A DNA stretch of 64,000 nucleotides from assembly GCA_947589355.1 (NCBI GenBank), contig CANPZC010000007.1:1-64000 (forward strand). Direction: 5' to 3'. This document shows, piece after piece, positions 7,207-17,082 of this stretch. Positions within the stretch are counted from its first letter, which is position 1. Every line of letters begins with the position of its first letter. Origin of the DNA: an uncultured Clostridia bacterium (GTDB lineage Bacteria > Bacillota > Clostridia > Oscillospirales > Ruminococcaceae). The notes under the pieces are model-generated. The model ran no database searches and was not told the DNA's origin. It worked only from the letters and a program-made list of their open reading frames with translations. The position numbers were made by a program, and so were the translations under genes.

Positions 7207-7475
7207 CGGTATGGGTGGGCGTTTTTAGGAGTTGGGAGAGTGGTGATTTTAGGCGTTATGGAAAATGGGGTGAACTTGGCTGCGGCAGTCAACGTGTACA
7301 GCATTTACAAGCAAAATGTGGACAGCAAAGGAAAAAAGCCCGTCATACCGCAAGGTATGCGCTATTAGAGGTTAGAAATTCGCCTAACAACCACAGCTAA
7401 CCGCCAGACTCTCCACGCTCCTCACCCATAAAAGAACATTCCGCCCCTCGTCATGCTGGAAGAATATTCTGCCAG
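7187..7475. repeat. Tandem 270-bp unit, second copy
   Basis: Begins with CTGGCAGAATATTCTTCCAG (7187-7206) and ends with its complement-oriented form CTGGAAGAATATTCTGCCAG (7456-7475). The interior is nearly identical to 6935-7186. The inverted relation of the two ends resembles terminal inverted repeats of a non-autonomous element. No recombinase gene is nearby. Confidence 0.75.
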
Positions 7476-7654
7476 TGATATTTTCTGTTAGGCGGCTAGT
7501 GGGGAGAATTTTATTGGTATATTATCGTTAGAATATGTAAATGTGAGCTTTGAACAGCTCCGCAGGTTAGCTGCGACAGCAGCAACATTATTACGCACCG
7601 ATGTCGCCTTAATAATTTCTTGCCTCTTGCCTCTCGTTATCTTGCTTCTAATAG

Positions 7655-7768
7655 AAAAAAAGGGCAGGAAATAAATTCCTGCCAAAAATAAAATGAAATA
7701 TGTGTAGAACAAAAGAAAGGAGACAACAAAACGAATGTCTGCCGATAACATATCGGTTATCAGACACC
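7655..7768 (-). ncRNA. Candidate small regulatory RNA with anti-Shine-Dalgarno linker
   Basis: A consensus promoter starts a transcript at about 7768 that ends about 110 bases later at a strong terminator (GGCAGGAA/TTCCTGCC stem at 7663-7683, then seven Ts). The 5' end folds into TGTCTG-ATAA-CCGATA-TGT-TATCGG-CAGACA. Between the hairpins is a pyrimidine-rich linker containing GTCTCCTTTCTTTT, complementary to AAAGGAGA-type ribosome binding sites. No sensible leftward frame lies inside. This three-part layout is that of trans-acting small RNAs of Firmicutes. Not recognised as a named family. Confidence 0.6.
7663..7683 (-). terminator. Terminator of the candidate small RNA
   Basis: Perfect 8-bp stem GGCAGGAA/TTCCTGCC, leftward T7 run at 7655-7661. 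Confidence 0.8.
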
Positions 7769-7774
7769 ATAGTT

Positions 7775-7803
7775 ATTATATTATGCCGACGACAAAATGT
7801 CAA
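7775..7803 (-). promoter_or_regulatory. Promoter of the candidate small RNA
   Basis: Perfect TTGACA (7798-7803) and TATAAT (7775-7780) on the minus strand, 17 bp spacer, with no protein gene directly downstream. Confidence 0.75.
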
Positions 7804-7950
7804 GGAAAAAGCGGTCTGTTTTTCAAAACAAGCTGTTTTTTCGGCATAATGCACATAATTTAGTGGCTTTTATTGGTGGAATTTACCCGATATTTTGCCC
7901 GTCTTATGCTTTCACTGCGGCATTTGCGGCAGACGGTCAATTGTAAGTTA

Positions 7951-8175
7951 TCAGTAGTTTTTTGAAGAACTTGTCTCTTCTACCATTTCGTTGTCCTTGA
8001 AGAACAGCGACACGCACCATATTGCGGATATTGCTACCAGAGTGTAGATTATCCTGCTGACTATCGCTGCCGAGCCGCCGAAAATGAACGCCACGAGGTC
8101 AAACTGGAATATTCCCACCAGACCCCAGTTTATGCCGCCGATTATCAGCAGAAGAAGCGCTATTTTATCAAGCAT
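7951..8175 (-). CDS. DUF378 family small membrane protein
   Basis: 74 residues, two hydrophobic helices. LLLIIGGINWGLVGIFQFDLV followed by VSRIIYTLVAISAIW matches the DUF378 (YuzA-like) pattern with its conserved GG-NWGLVG. Located in the membrane; function unknown. AAGAAAGAGAG precedes the ATG. It stands alone; downstream (7870-7950) nothing else is seen. Confidence 0.85.
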   Translation of the reverse strand: MLDKIALLLLIIGGINWGLVGIFQFDLVAFIFGGSAAIVSRIIYTLVAISAIWCVSLFFKDNEMVEETSSSKNY

Positions 8176-8340
8176 ATTTTCACTCTCTTTCTTAAAAATT
8201 TGCGGCGTTTTCTTTTGCCGCCTGTTGCTATTCTTTCCTGTTTGCTCCCTTTTATACGCCGCGATGTATCTTATTTATAATAACAGCGTGCGCGATTAGT
8301 TTAATTTTCACAAAAATGTGATTGAAATTCAAAAAATCAC

Positions 8341-8369
8341 TGGACAATTTGATGTATGTGTGTTATACT
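8341..8369 (+). promoter_or_regulatory. Promoter of the cellobiose operon
   Basis: TGGACA (8341-8346) and TATACT (8364-8369), 17 bp spacer, 32 bases ahead of the mutarotase start. No obvious operator was found nearby. Confidence 0.6.
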
Positions 8370-8401
8370 TTTAATATATGAATTTATTGGAGGAAAATAA
8401 A

Positions 8402-9409
8402 ATGTCACAAGCTGTTTGCAACGAAACTACTTTCAAGGGTCTTAAAGCGTATGAGCTGAGAGCCGATAAATATTCATGCGTTGTTGTACCCGCTCTGGGC
8501 GGCGATGTTATGCGCATGAGAGACGAAAAGCTGGATATGGAGATCTTCCGCTACAGAGACGACTGCACGCTGGATAAAATAAACGATTCGCGCGTGCTGT
8601 GGGGTCTGCCGACTTTGTATCTGCCAAACCGCTTTGACGGCGGCGTGCTTAAAACTTCCGACGGCTGCTACAAGTTCCCGATAAATGAGCCGAAGCTTGG
8701 CAACTGCATTCACGGCTGGGTTCACGAGAGGGAGCATGAAGTTGTATCAGTAAGCGCGGAAAACGGCAAGGCTGTTATAGTGCTTGGCTATACGTTTGAC
8801 GAAAGCGACGAGATGTTCAAAAGTATGCCGCTGAAATTTAAGCTTACTTACACTTACACCCTCTCGGCAGAGGGGCTTAGACAGGATATCGAGCTTGAAA
8901 ATCTTTCAGACAAGATGCTGCCTGTATCGCTTTGCACGCACACCTGCATAAACGCGCCGATAGTAAAGGGCGGCAAGCAGGAGGATATGAGACTTCGCGT
9001 ACCTGCGGAGAAAAAGTGCGAGCTAAATGAGCGTTCACTGCCGACAGAGAGACTTTTAGAGCTTGACGCGAGAGATATGCAGTATAAAAACGGCGATATG
9101 CACCCCGTTTTGCAGGATATCGACAACGATATGTACACCGCGTGCATGAACGAACTTGACGGCAAGCCCTTTAGCGGCGCGGTCACTACAGACGTTGGCA
9201 CGGGAAGAATGATAATAAACGAAGTTTCGCCCGAGTATAGATTCTGGAATATGTGGAACGATAAGGGCGTTAACGGTTACTTCTGCCCCGAACCTATGAC
9301 GGCTATGATAAACTGTGCAAATCTTAGTCTGCCGCGTGAGGTGACGGGATATACAGAGATAGCAAAGGGTGAAAAATATTCCTGCTGGCAGAGTTTTACA
9401 ACAAGATAA
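8402..9409 (+). CDS. Aldose 1-epimerase (galactose mutarotase) family protein
   Basis: 335 residues. Interconverts alpha and beta anomers of a free hexose. Seen: the N-terminal beta-sandwich start, NRFDGG (about residues 80-85), HGW near 105, and the late acidic CPEPMTAMIN that carries the catalytic glutamate in this fold. GGAGG six bases before the ATG at 8402 sets the start; an ATG at 8378 precedes that site. It heads the operon with the cellobiose phosphorylase, where it would equilibrate the glucose released by phosphorolysis. The exact sugar is inferred from context. Confidence 0.8.
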   Translation: MSQAVCNETTFKGLKAYELRADKYSCVVVPALGGDVMRMRDEKLDMEIFRYRDDCTLDKINDSRVLWGLPTLYLPNRFDGGVLKTSDGCYKFPINEPKLGNCIHGWVHEREHEVVSVSAENGKAVIVLGYTFDESDEMFKSMPLKFKLTYTYTLSAEGLRQDIELENLSDKMLPVSLCTHTCINAPIVKGGKQEDMRLRVPAEKKCELNERSLPTERLLELDARDMQYKNGDMHPVLQDIDNDMYTACMNELDGKPFSGAVTTDVGTGRMIINEVSPEYRFWNMWNDKGVNGYFCPEPMTAMINCANLSLPREVTGYTEIAKGEKYSCWQSFTTR

Positions 9410-9443
9410 TAAAGATACAGAAAGAAAGCGAAAGGAGAACAAT

Positions 9444-9941
9444 ATGAAAAAGGCAATTTTAGCTGCGTGCGTTTGCCTGTGCTTTACGCTGGCGGCGTGC
9501 AGCGGCGACAGTTCATCTTCTTCAAGGGCTGAAACTTCTGCGCCCGATGTGGTGGTGGAAAGTTCGCAGGCTGATGAGAGCTCACAGGCTGAAACAACTA
9601 CCACGGCAGAGGAAAGCAGCGAACCCGAAGAGACTACTGCGGAAGAAACTTCAGCGACGGAGGATAGTTCTTCGCAGCAGGACAGCAGCGAGGAGGAAAT
9701 AAAGCTGCCGGACGTGGAGGAAGTTCACACAATGGCGAACGACATTATTTCTGATGCGCACAACAACCACGCAACTATTAAAGACGGCGTATACAAAAAC
9801 GACGACGGCAGCAAGCTTTCAAACGCTATAGATGCAAACCTTGACGAGCGCGGATATTCGGACTTTGATTACGAGATAGAAGTTGCGGGCGAAAAGGTCA
9901 CAAAGATATCTATAAACGGCGAAGAAACGCTGTATGACTAA
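9444..9941 (+). CDS. Small Ser/Thr/Glu-rich lipoprotein
   Basis: 165 residues. Signal peptide and lipobox (CFTLAACSG, cysteine about residue 20) mark a lipoprotein anchored outside the membrane. Residues 22-95 are a low-complexity S/T/E linker; the last 65 residues form a small folded region ([20 protein letters not shown]...[15 protein letters not shown]) of no recognised family. AAGGAG precedes the start. It lies between the mutarotase and cellobiose phosphorylase genes, so it is co-expressed with cellobiose use; whether it binds sugar is unknown. Confidence 0.75.
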   Translation: MKKAILAACVCLCFTLAACSGDSSSSSRAETSAPDVVVESSQADESSQAETTTTAEESSEPEETTAEETSATEDSSSQQDSSEEEIKLPDVEEVHTMANDIISDAHNNHATIKDGVYKNDDGSKLSNAIDANLDERGYSDFDYEIEVAGEKVTKISINGEETLYD

Positions 9942-9991
9942 CTAAGGAATTACAAAATCTTATAACACAAAAACTGAAAGGTGGAATTTTA

Positions 9992-12448
9992 ATGAAGAAA
10001 TTCGGCTACTTCGATGACGTGAACAAGGAGTACGTCATCACCGACCCGAAAACTCCCTACCCGTGGATAAACTACCTCGGCACGCAGGAGTTTTTCTCGC
10101 TCATCTCCAACACGGCAGGCGGCTATCACTTCTACAAGGACGCAAGACTGAGGAGGATAACGCGCTACCGCTACAACAATGTTCCCGTTGACATGGGCGG
10201 AAGATACTTCTACATCAACGACGGCGAGTGTGTATGGTCGCCCGGCTGGTCGCCTGTAAAGACCGAACTTGATGCGTATTCCTGCCGCCACGGCATGGGC
10301 TACACCATTATAAAGGGCGAAAAGAACGGCATAGAAGCTGAGATAACATTCTTTGTACCGCAGAATTTCAACGGCGAGGTACAGAAAGTTATTATAAAGA
10401 ACAGGTCTGACTCGCCAAAGTCGTTCAAGCTGTTTTCGTTTATAGAATGGTGTTTGTGGAACGCACAGGACGACTCCACGAACTTCCAGAGAAACTTCAA
10501 CACGGGCGAAGTTGAGATAGAGGGCTCTACTATCTTCCACAAGACGGAATACAAAGAGCGCCGCGACCACTTTGCTTTCTACACCGTAAATGCTGATATC
10601 TGCGGCTATGATACCGACAGAGAAACGTTTATGGGTCTGTATAACGGTTTTGAAAATCCTCAGGCTGTTATGGCAGGTAAGCCTAACAACTCTGTTGCTG
10701 ACGGCTGGTCACCGATAGCTTCTCACTGCCTTGATATTACCCTTGCGGCAGGCGAGACGAAAGAGCTTGTTTTCCTGCTCGGTTACGTTGAGAACGGCAA
10801 GGACAAGTGGAACGCTGACGGCAGCATGAACAAGTCCAAGGCGTATAAGATGATAAAGGCTATGGACACCACCGAAAAGGCTGACAAGGCTCTGGCTGAG
10901 CTTAAAGATATGTGGAACGCTCTGCTTTCCAAGTACACTGTAAACACCTGTGACGACAAGATGAACAGAATGGTAAACATCTGGAACCAGTATCAGTGCA
11001 TGGTTACTTTCAATATGTCGCGTTCTGCTTCGTACTTTGAAAGCGGCATAGGCAGAGGCATGGGCTTCAGAGATTCAAACCAGGATCTGCTCGGCTTCGT
11101 TCATCAGATACCCGAAAGAGCAAGAGAGAGAATACTCGACCTTGCTGCCACACAGCTGGAAGACGGCGGCTGCTATCACCAGTATCAGCCTCTTACCAAA
11201 AAGGGCAACGATGAGATAGGCGGCGACTTCTCCGACGATCCGCTGTGGATGATACTTTCTACGGCGCAATACATAAAAGAGACGGGTGACTACACCATTC
11301 TTGACGAAATGGTGCCTTACGACAATGACGAGAGCCGCGCTCAGACGCTTATGCACCACCTGAAGCAGAGCTTCTATCACGTATGCGAGAACGTTGGCCC
11401 TCACGGTCTGCCGCTTGCTATGCGTGCCGACTGGAACGACTGCATAAACCTTTCATGCTTCTCCGATACCCCGGGCGAGAGCTTCCAGACTTCTACATCG
11501 CCCAAATATGGTGAGGACAAGTATTCAAAGACTGCGGAGTCTATATTTGTAGCGGCTTTGTTTACGTATGCAGGCCCTAACTACGCCGAGCTTTGCGCTC
11601 GCAGAGGCGACACCGCAGAAGCAGAAAAGGCAAAAGCCGAGATCGAAAAGATGAAGAAGAACATCATGGACTTCGGCTTTGACGGCGAGTGGTTCATAAG
11701 AGCGTATGACGACTTTGGCAGAAAGATGGGCTCGAAAGAATGCGAAGAAGGCAAGATATTCATCGAGCCGCAGGGCTTTGCGGTTATGGGCGGCGTTGGC
11801 AAAGAAAGCGGCGCTGACATAAAGGCTCTGGCAAGCGTTGACAAGTATCTCAACAGTCAGCACGGTCTTGTGCTGAACAACCCGGCATTCACAAAGTACT
11901 ACATAGAATATGGCGAAATTTCGACATATCCGGCAGGTTACAAAGAAAACGCGGGCATATTCTGCCACAACAACGCGTGGATAATCTGCGCTGAGGCGTT
12001 TGTAGGTCACGGCGACAAGGCTTACGAATATTATTCCAAGATCGCGCCTGCCTACAGAGAGGAAAAGTATTCCGACCTGCACAGAACTGAGCCGTATGTA
12101 TACGCGCAGATGATAGCAGGCAAGGACGCCAAGCGCTTCGGAGAGGCTAAGAACTCGTGGCTGACGGGCACGGCGGCATGGAACTTTGTTGCGGTATCGC
12201 AGTACATTCTCGGCGTTATACCCGACTTTGACGGTTTGAAGATAGACCCGTCTATCCCTGCGGCATGGGACGGCTTCACGGCTTCGAGAAAATTCAGAGG
12301 CTGCACATACAACATCAGCGTAAGCAACCCCGACCACATCAGCAAGGGCATAAAGAGCGTTGTCTGCGACGGTGTTAAGGTCAACGGCAACATTCTTCCG
12401 GTATTCGCTGAGGGCACGACCCACGAAGTTGAGGTTGTAATGGGATAA
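9992..12448 (+). CDS. cbp: Cellobiose phosphorylase (GH94)
   Basis: 818 residues, the normal length for the family. Splits cellobiose with phosphate into alpha-glucose 1-phosphate and glucose in the cytoplasm. The order is N-terminal beta-sandwich (1-270), linker helices and an (alpha/alpha)6 barrel (about 310-740). Seen: [16 protein letters not shown] and the [10 protein letters not shown] segment carrying the catalytic aspartate, both typical of cellobiose phosphorylases of Ruminococcus and Clostridium. No signal peptide. GAAAGGTGG precedes the start. Last gene of the operon. Cellodextrin phosphorylase is less likely given length and close similarity to known cellobiose enzymes. Confidence 0.92.
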   Translation: MKKFGYFDDVNKEYVITDPKTPYPWINYLGTQEFFSLISNTAGGYHFYKDARLRRITRYRYNNVPVDMGGRYFYINDGECVWSPGWSPVKTELDAYSCRHGMGYTIIKGEKNGIEAEITFFVPQNFNGEVQKVIIKNRSDSPKSFKLFSFIEWCLWNAQDDSTNFQRNFNTGEVEIEGSTIFHKTEYKERRDHFAFYTVNADICGYDTDRETFMGLYNGFENPQAVMAGKPNNSVADGWSPIASHCLDITLAAGETKELVFLLGYVENGKDKWNADGSMNKSKAYKMIKAMDTTEKADKALAELKDMWNALLSKYTVNTCDDKMNRMVNIWNQYQCMVTFNMSRSASYFESGIGRGMGFRDSNQDLLGFVHQIPERARERILDLAATQLEDGGCYHQYQPLTKKGNDEIGGDFSDDPLWMILSTAQYIKETGDYTILDEMVPYDNDESRAQTLMHHLKQSFYHVCENVGPHGLPLAMRADWNDCINLSCFSDTPGESFQTSTSPKYGEDKYSKTAESIFVAALFTYAGPNYAELCARRGDTAEAEKAKAEIEKMKKNIMDFGFDGEWFIRAYDDFGRKMGSKECEEGKIFIEPQGFAVMGGVGKESGADIKALASVDKYLNSQHGLVLNNPAFTKYYIEYGEISTYPAGYKENAGIFCHNNAWIICAEAFVGHGDKAYEYYSKIAPAYREEKYSDLHRTEPYVYAQMIAGKDAKRFGEAKNSWLTGTAAWNFVAVSQYILGVIPDFDGLKIDPSIPAAWDGFTASRKFRGCTYNISVSNPDHISKGIKSVVCDGVKVNGNILPVFAEGTTHEVEVVMG

Positions 12449-12467
12449 CTTCACAATGACATAAAAT

Positions 12468-12492
12468 GACCGCTGTCTTTTGGGCAGCGGTC
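12468..12492 (+). terminator. Terminator of the cellobiose operon
   Basis: Perfect 8-bp stem GACCGCTG/CAGCGGTC followed by TGTTTATTTAT, 19 bases after the phosphorylase stop. Confidence 0.8.
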
Positions 12493-12522
12493 TGTTTATT
12501 TATACAAAAGTGTTTTGCGCTT

Positions 12523-12895
12523 ACGCGCACCCTGCGGAGCTGTTCAACGCTCCAACTTTATTTTGGTTATCTTCTCATTTTGAGTGTGCTGATACGTTCG
12601 CGCATTTTACTTGTTATGAATTTTTTATATTGTACGGCGTTCCATAATGGAACGCGGAAATAAAGCTAAGGTCTTCTCAAAGGAGAGGCTCTCTCTTGCA
12701 GAGCCTCTCCTCTTAGAAAACAGTTCACCGAACTGTTTTCTAATTCACCTCTTGCAGAGCGCACGTTGTAGGGGATTTCGCCGTCTGCGGACGGCGACGA
12801 GGGCTTCACCCTCGACCTGCCGACCCTTTTGAAAAAGGGTCGATCGAAAACTTTTCGTTTCTTGACAAGACTTGAATCTTTTGCGCATTGTAACG
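12523..12895 (-). repeat. Multi-hairpin dispersed repeat, copy B, with flanks
   Basis: Inverted orientation relative to copy A. The S5 hairpin lies at about 12681-12711, S4 at 12714-12742 (TTAGAAAACAGTTC, loop GGT, on the element strand), then S3, S2 and S1 down to about 12842. The outer flank GGCGTTCCATAATGGAACGC (12636-12656) is a further hairpin shared with copy D. The stretch 12523-12551 (CTTACGCGCACCCTGCGGAG) also recurs near copy A at 5783. No gene seen in this gap. Confidence 0.8.
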
Positions 12896-13001
12896 GTCAA
12901 CGTGTGCGCTCGGAAGAAGCCTCGCAGAGGGTTCTTCTGCACTTGACCGGCTGCTTGTCGGGCGGTCAATGTGTGAGTGCCGCGCAACAGCGCAAAACCT
13001 A

Positions 13002-14150
<1,149 letters not shown>

Positions 14151-14522
14151 TTAAATTTCTCCATTCTTGTAGAGGTTTTTATCCTCGAATTTTTCGTAGT
14201 AGCCTATAAGTTCGCCGTTCTCGTCGCGTATCGCCGCGCAGTAAACGTCGTCGTTGCAGCCGTCGCGCGATTTGTGAAACTCGAATATTTTATTTATACT
14301 TTTATCAGACTTCATCTTCGCTACATTTGCTTTTATTATCTCACGAGAACGCTCGTTGTGGCAGTCGAAGATGCTTTGCCCCACCAGTGCCGCGCCGCCG
14401 CGTTTGGCATACTGTTTGACCGCCGCAGGGTTCATGTAAACTATGGTGTTGGTCGTATCGCAAATGACTATGGCTTTTTCGTCGGCATCAACAATGCCTT
14501 TGAAGAATGGTGAAAGGTTCAT
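14151..14522 (-). CDS. PAS-domain protein
   Basis: 123 residues, essentially one PAS domain (AIVICDTTNTIVYMNPAAVK, GQSIFDCHN, IRDENGELIGYYE). No kinase, cyclase or DNA-binding domain is attached. The FDCHN segment resembles bacterial single-domain PAS proteins that bind heme or flavin, but the cofactor is not proven by sequence. AAGGAG precedes the start. Its stop codon is immediately followed by the TTG start of tgt, so the two are translationally linked. Confidence 0.8.
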   Translation of the reverse strand: MNLSPFFKGIVDADEKAIVICDTTNTIVYMNPAAVKQYAKRGGAALVGQSIFDCHNERSREIIKANVAKMKSDKSINKIFEFHKSRDGCNDDVYCAAIRDENGELIGYYEKFEDKNLYKNGEI

Positions 14523-14555
14523 AGATAATCTCCTTAAAATAAAAATATTCGGTAA

Positions 14556-14806
14556 TTTTTTAATCTTGTCAAGAAACTAAAAGTTTTCGATCGACCCTTT
14601 TTCAAAAGGGTCGTCAGGTCGAGGGTGAAACCCTCGTCGCCGTCCGCAGACGGCGAAATTCCCTTACGGCAGGCGCTCCGCAAAGGGTGAATTGAAAAAC
14701 AATCCTGTGGATTGTTTTTCAAGAGGGAAATCCCTGCAAGAGAGGGATTTCCCTATGAAAAGACCCGACTATTTCCCCTGCGCGCGCTTGCGTGCGCAAT
14801 TTCAAT
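14556..14806 (+). repeat. Multi-hairpin dispersed repeat, copy C
   Basis: Same order and orientation as copy A: S1 (14593-14612), S2, S3, S4 (14692-14722, TTGAAAAACAATCC with loop TGT), S5 (14724-14754, AGGGAAATCCCT with loop GCAAGAG) and S6 GCGCGC/GCGTGCGC (about 14780-14798). S4 and S5 differ from copy A by paired changes that keep the stems intact. From 14807 to 15059 only the palindrome at 14896 was found. Confidence 0.8.
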
Positions 14807-14895
14807 ATGAAAAGTTTACACAGTCATACACCTGCGGAGATGTGGAACAGCCGTATATATTCCTCATAAGGAAACTAAATGTAACTTCAGTATTG

Positions 14896-14915
14896 CTAGA
14901 AGAATATTCTGCCAG
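14896..14915. repeat. 20-bp palindromic element, copy 5
   Basis: CTAGAAGAATATTCTGCCAG, followed by the TTGGGAGGTTTGTGGG-type flank seen at 54382. Solitary here. Confidence 0.75.
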
Positions 14916-15059
14916 CTCCTTTCCTCTTGGGAGGTTTGTGGGTCGGGTCATCAAAAAATATCTAATGTCCGTACTATCTGCGTTGGTACATAAAACTTTT
15001 GGTTTATTGACAGGGATTACAGCTTTTGATATTAAACGCGCTGTGCAAAAGAATTATGG

Positions 15060-15119
15060 TTTCAGAATATGCGAGCTTTCGAGCATATTCTGAAATCGGC
15101 GACCCCATAATGTCGCCGA
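15060..15119. repeat. Two perfect hairpins downstream of the antitoxin gene
   Basis: TTTCAGAATATGC pairs with GCATATTCTGAAA (13 bp, 10-base loop, 15060-15095), immediately followed by TCGGCGAC/GTCGCCGA (15096-15119). No T-run follows, so these are not plain terminators. They sit where a toxin partner of the antitoxin would normally be; no toxin frame is seen at 14916-15183. Confidence 0.6.
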
Positions 15120-15183
15120 AATAATTCTTTCAGGGTGGCTTGGAGGCTTAAGCCGACAAGACACTGCGTAAGCGCAAACAATA

Positions 15184-15444
15184 TTACTTTTGTGCCTCCA
15201 TAGCCGCTTCAACGCTGTCAAACGGGCCATAGACGTCGCCTTTTTCAGCCGCGCTCATTGCGGCAAGTGTGACAGCATTTGGTGTTTCTGTTGTAAGCTC
15301 AAACGGTATGCGCTGCTCCCTTACCACGGTTTTGGCAAAAATGTTGAACGCAGCACTCGCCGACAAGCCTATCTCTTTGCAAAATTTGTCAAACGCGACC
15401 TTGGTTTCTTCGTCCATTCTTATGTTTACATTCGTCTGTGCCAT
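15184..15444 (-). CDS. RelB/DinJ-family antitoxin, apparently solitary
   Basis: 86 residues. NVNIRMDEETKVAFDKFCKEIGLSAS AAFNIFAKTVVREQRIPFEL is the ribbon-helix-helix pattern of DinJ/RelB antitoxins, which dimerise, bind their own promoter and neutralise a YafQ/RelE-type RNase. TAAGGAGG precedes the ATG at 15444. The usual toxin gene should follow at lower coordinates but none is present; repeats and hairpins follow instead. Either a remnant of a pair or an antitoxin acting on a toxin elsewhere. Confidence 0.85.
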   Translation of the reverse strand: MAQTNVNIRMDEETKVAFDKFCKEIGLSASAAFNIFAKTVVREQRIPFELTTETPNAVTLAAMSAAEKGDVYGPFDSVEAAMEAQK

Positions 15445-15475
15445 TTTAAGCGCCTCCTTAATATTCTTTAATAAT

Positions 15476-15504
15476 ATTATACGCAATTTTCTATCGTTTG
15501 TCAA
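15476..15504 (-). promoter_or_regulatory. Promoter of the antitoxin gene
   Basis: Perfect TTGACA (15499-15504) and TATAAT (15476-15481) on the minus strand, 17 bp spacer. AATATT repeats just downstream could be an autoregulatory operator. Confidence 0.75.
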
Positions 15505-15531
15505 TATATTTCTATAAAAATAATATACAAA

Positions 15532-16587
15532 TCATATGATTATCATACTATCTCCAAATGAAAAAAACCTGTACCGCTCTTTGACGGCTATTTCATATGC
15601 GCGCATGGTGTTTTTATACCCTGCGAAAGCTGAAACAAGCATTATCAGCGTGCTTTCGGGCAGGTGAAAGTTGGTTATCAGCCCATCGAGCACCTTAAAT
15701 TCATACCCGGGATAGATAAAAATATCTGTACTGCCGTGGCAGGGCACAATTTTGCCATGCTGCTGTGCAACGCTTTCAAGCGTGCGGCACGATGTAGTAC
15801 CCACCGCTATAACTCTGCCGCCGCTTTCTTTGGTGTGGTTTATCATATCGGCGGTTATCTGCGGCAGCTCGTAATGCTCGCTGTGCATTTTGTGATCTAA
15901 GACCTTATCTTCCTTAACGGGACGAAAAGTGCCCAGCCCTATATGCAGCGTAACATACGCGATACCCACGCCCATTTGCTTTATTTCTTCAAGCTGCTGT
16001 TTTGTAAAATGCAGACCTGCTGTTGGCGCGGCTGCCGAGCCCAGTTCGCGGCTGTATACGGTCTGGTAACGCTCTTTATCTTTAAGTTTCTCTGTAATAT
16101 ACGGCGGCAGGGGCATCTGACCTATCTCATCAAGCGCGGAATATATATTGCCGCTTTCACATTCAAACCTCGCTATGCGGTTGCCGTCGTCTTTGACCTT
16201 TATTATCTCGGCTTTCAAAAGGCCCTCGCCAAACGAAAACCGCGTGCCGACTTTAGCCTTTTTGCCCGGTCGGCAGATAAGCTCCCACACCATGTTTTCT
16301 TTCTGCTCCAGCAGCAAAAACTCTATAAAACTGTGGGTATCTTCTCGCTCGCCGTAAATGCGCGCAGGTATAACGCGGCTGTCGTTGAGCACAAGCAGGT
16401 CACCTTTTTTAAGATAATTGCATAGATTATAAAAACGGTCGTGCGCTACCTTACCCGTTTGGCGGTCAAGGTGCAAAAGGCGCGATGAGTTTCGCGGCTC
16501 AACGGGCGTTTGTGCTATAAGCTCCTGCGGAAGTTCATAGAAAAAATCGGAGCGTTTCAGATCGTTAAGATCAAGACTATCGGGCAT
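15532..16587 (-). CDS. queA: tRNA preQ1-34 S-adenosylmethionine ribosyltransferase-isomerase
   Basis: 351 residues, normal length. Transfers and isomerises the ribose of S-adenosylmethionine onto preQ1 in tRNA, giving epoxyqueuosine. Seen: [25 protein letters not shown] at the start, [42 protein letters not shown] and [21 protein letters not shown], all hallmarks of QueA. It follows tgt in function and lies on the same strand. Divergent from the lysine riboswitch promoter; no clear promoter of its own was found. Confidence 0.95.
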   Translation of the reverse strand: MPDSLDLNDLKRSDFFYELPQELIAQTPVEPRNSSRLLHLDRQTGKVAHDRFYNLCNYLKKGDLLVLNDSRVIPARIYGEREDTHSFIEFLLLEQKENMVWELICRPGKKAKVGTRFSFGEGLLKAEIIKVKDDGNRIARFECESGNIYSALDEIGQMPLPPYITEKLKDKERYQTVYSRELGSAAAPTAGLHFTKQQLEEIKQMGVGIAYVTLHIGLGTFRPVKEDKVLDHKMHSEHYELPQITADMINHTKESGGRVIAVGTTSCRTLESVAQQHGKIVPCHGSTDIFIYPGYEFKVLDGLITNFHLPESTLIMLVSAFAGYKNTMRAYEIAVKERYRFFSFGDSMIII

Positions 16588-16679
16588 GAAAAAACCTCAT
16601 TTACTTTGGAATAATGTACAGTTATTCGGGGATATTAAGGCTTTGTAAGGTCAAAATCTCCGAAAATGATAAAAATGTG

Positions 16680-16708
16680 TTGACACGGAGAAAAAATTCT
16701 GCTATTAT
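16680..16708 (+). promoter_or_regulatory. Promoter of the lysine riboswitch-asd-dapAB operon
   Basis: TTGACA (16680-16685) and TATTAT (16703-16708), 17 bp spacer, just ahead of the riboswitch. Confidence 0.75.
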
Positions 16709-16716
16709 AGTATCAA

Positions 16717-16902
16717 CAGATAGAGGCGCGGCAACGAAAAGTAACTTGCCTTTGCGTGGAAACACGCGGCACACCCCGGTGCATAATGCAAGTGAAAGGC
16801 AATGCCGCCGAAGCTTCGGAGAGCTAGGGGTACTCCGTTGCTGATCACGGTCTTAACAGGGTCGTGATTGTCATCATACAGTATGATGGAGTGCTATTGT
16901 TT
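16717..16902 (+). promoter_or_regulatory. Lysine riboswitch (L box)
   Basis: The P1 and core signatures GATAGAGGCGCG at the 5' end, AAGGCAATGCCGCCGAAG in the middle and GGAGTGCTATTG at the 3' end are those of the lysine riboswitch, in the correct order and spacing. It precedes asd-dapA-dapB, the usual targets. Known action: lysine binding closes P1 and favours a downstream terminator, here at 16946-16972. Confidence 0.93.
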
Positions 16903-16945
16903 ACCACAAAACTGATAAACACACTACTTAATATTATATTGTATG

Positions 16946-16972
16946 ATCGGCTGTTTTTCAACCGATTTTTTT
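16946..16972 (+). terminator. Riboswitch-controlled terminator
   Basis: Stem ATCGG/CCGAT with inner TG/CA pairs and a T7 run, between the L box and asd; the expected expression platform. Confidence 0.7.
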
Positions 16973-17082
16973 AACTTTCGGGCAATTTTTATGTTTCGTG
17001 CATTATAGCGGTCACAAAAGCGCTTATTTTGTGTATTTTGCAAAATGCCGGAACAAATGAACATAATAAGGAGTAGGAAATT

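Noticed and set aside
6858-7400. Short open frames in the tandem 270-base units
   Set aside because: Differences between copies mostly change amino acids and start signals are poor, so no CDS was called.
7488-7854. Two leftward frames of 87 and 68 residues around the small RNA
   Set aside because: They run through the promoter and terminator hairpins of the candidate small RNA and have no start signals. A 42-codon rightward frame from 7735 was also judged unsupported.
11525-12454. 309-residue frame opposite cellobiose phosphorylase
   Set aside because: Antisense to a conserved enzyme, no ribosome binding site, no family.
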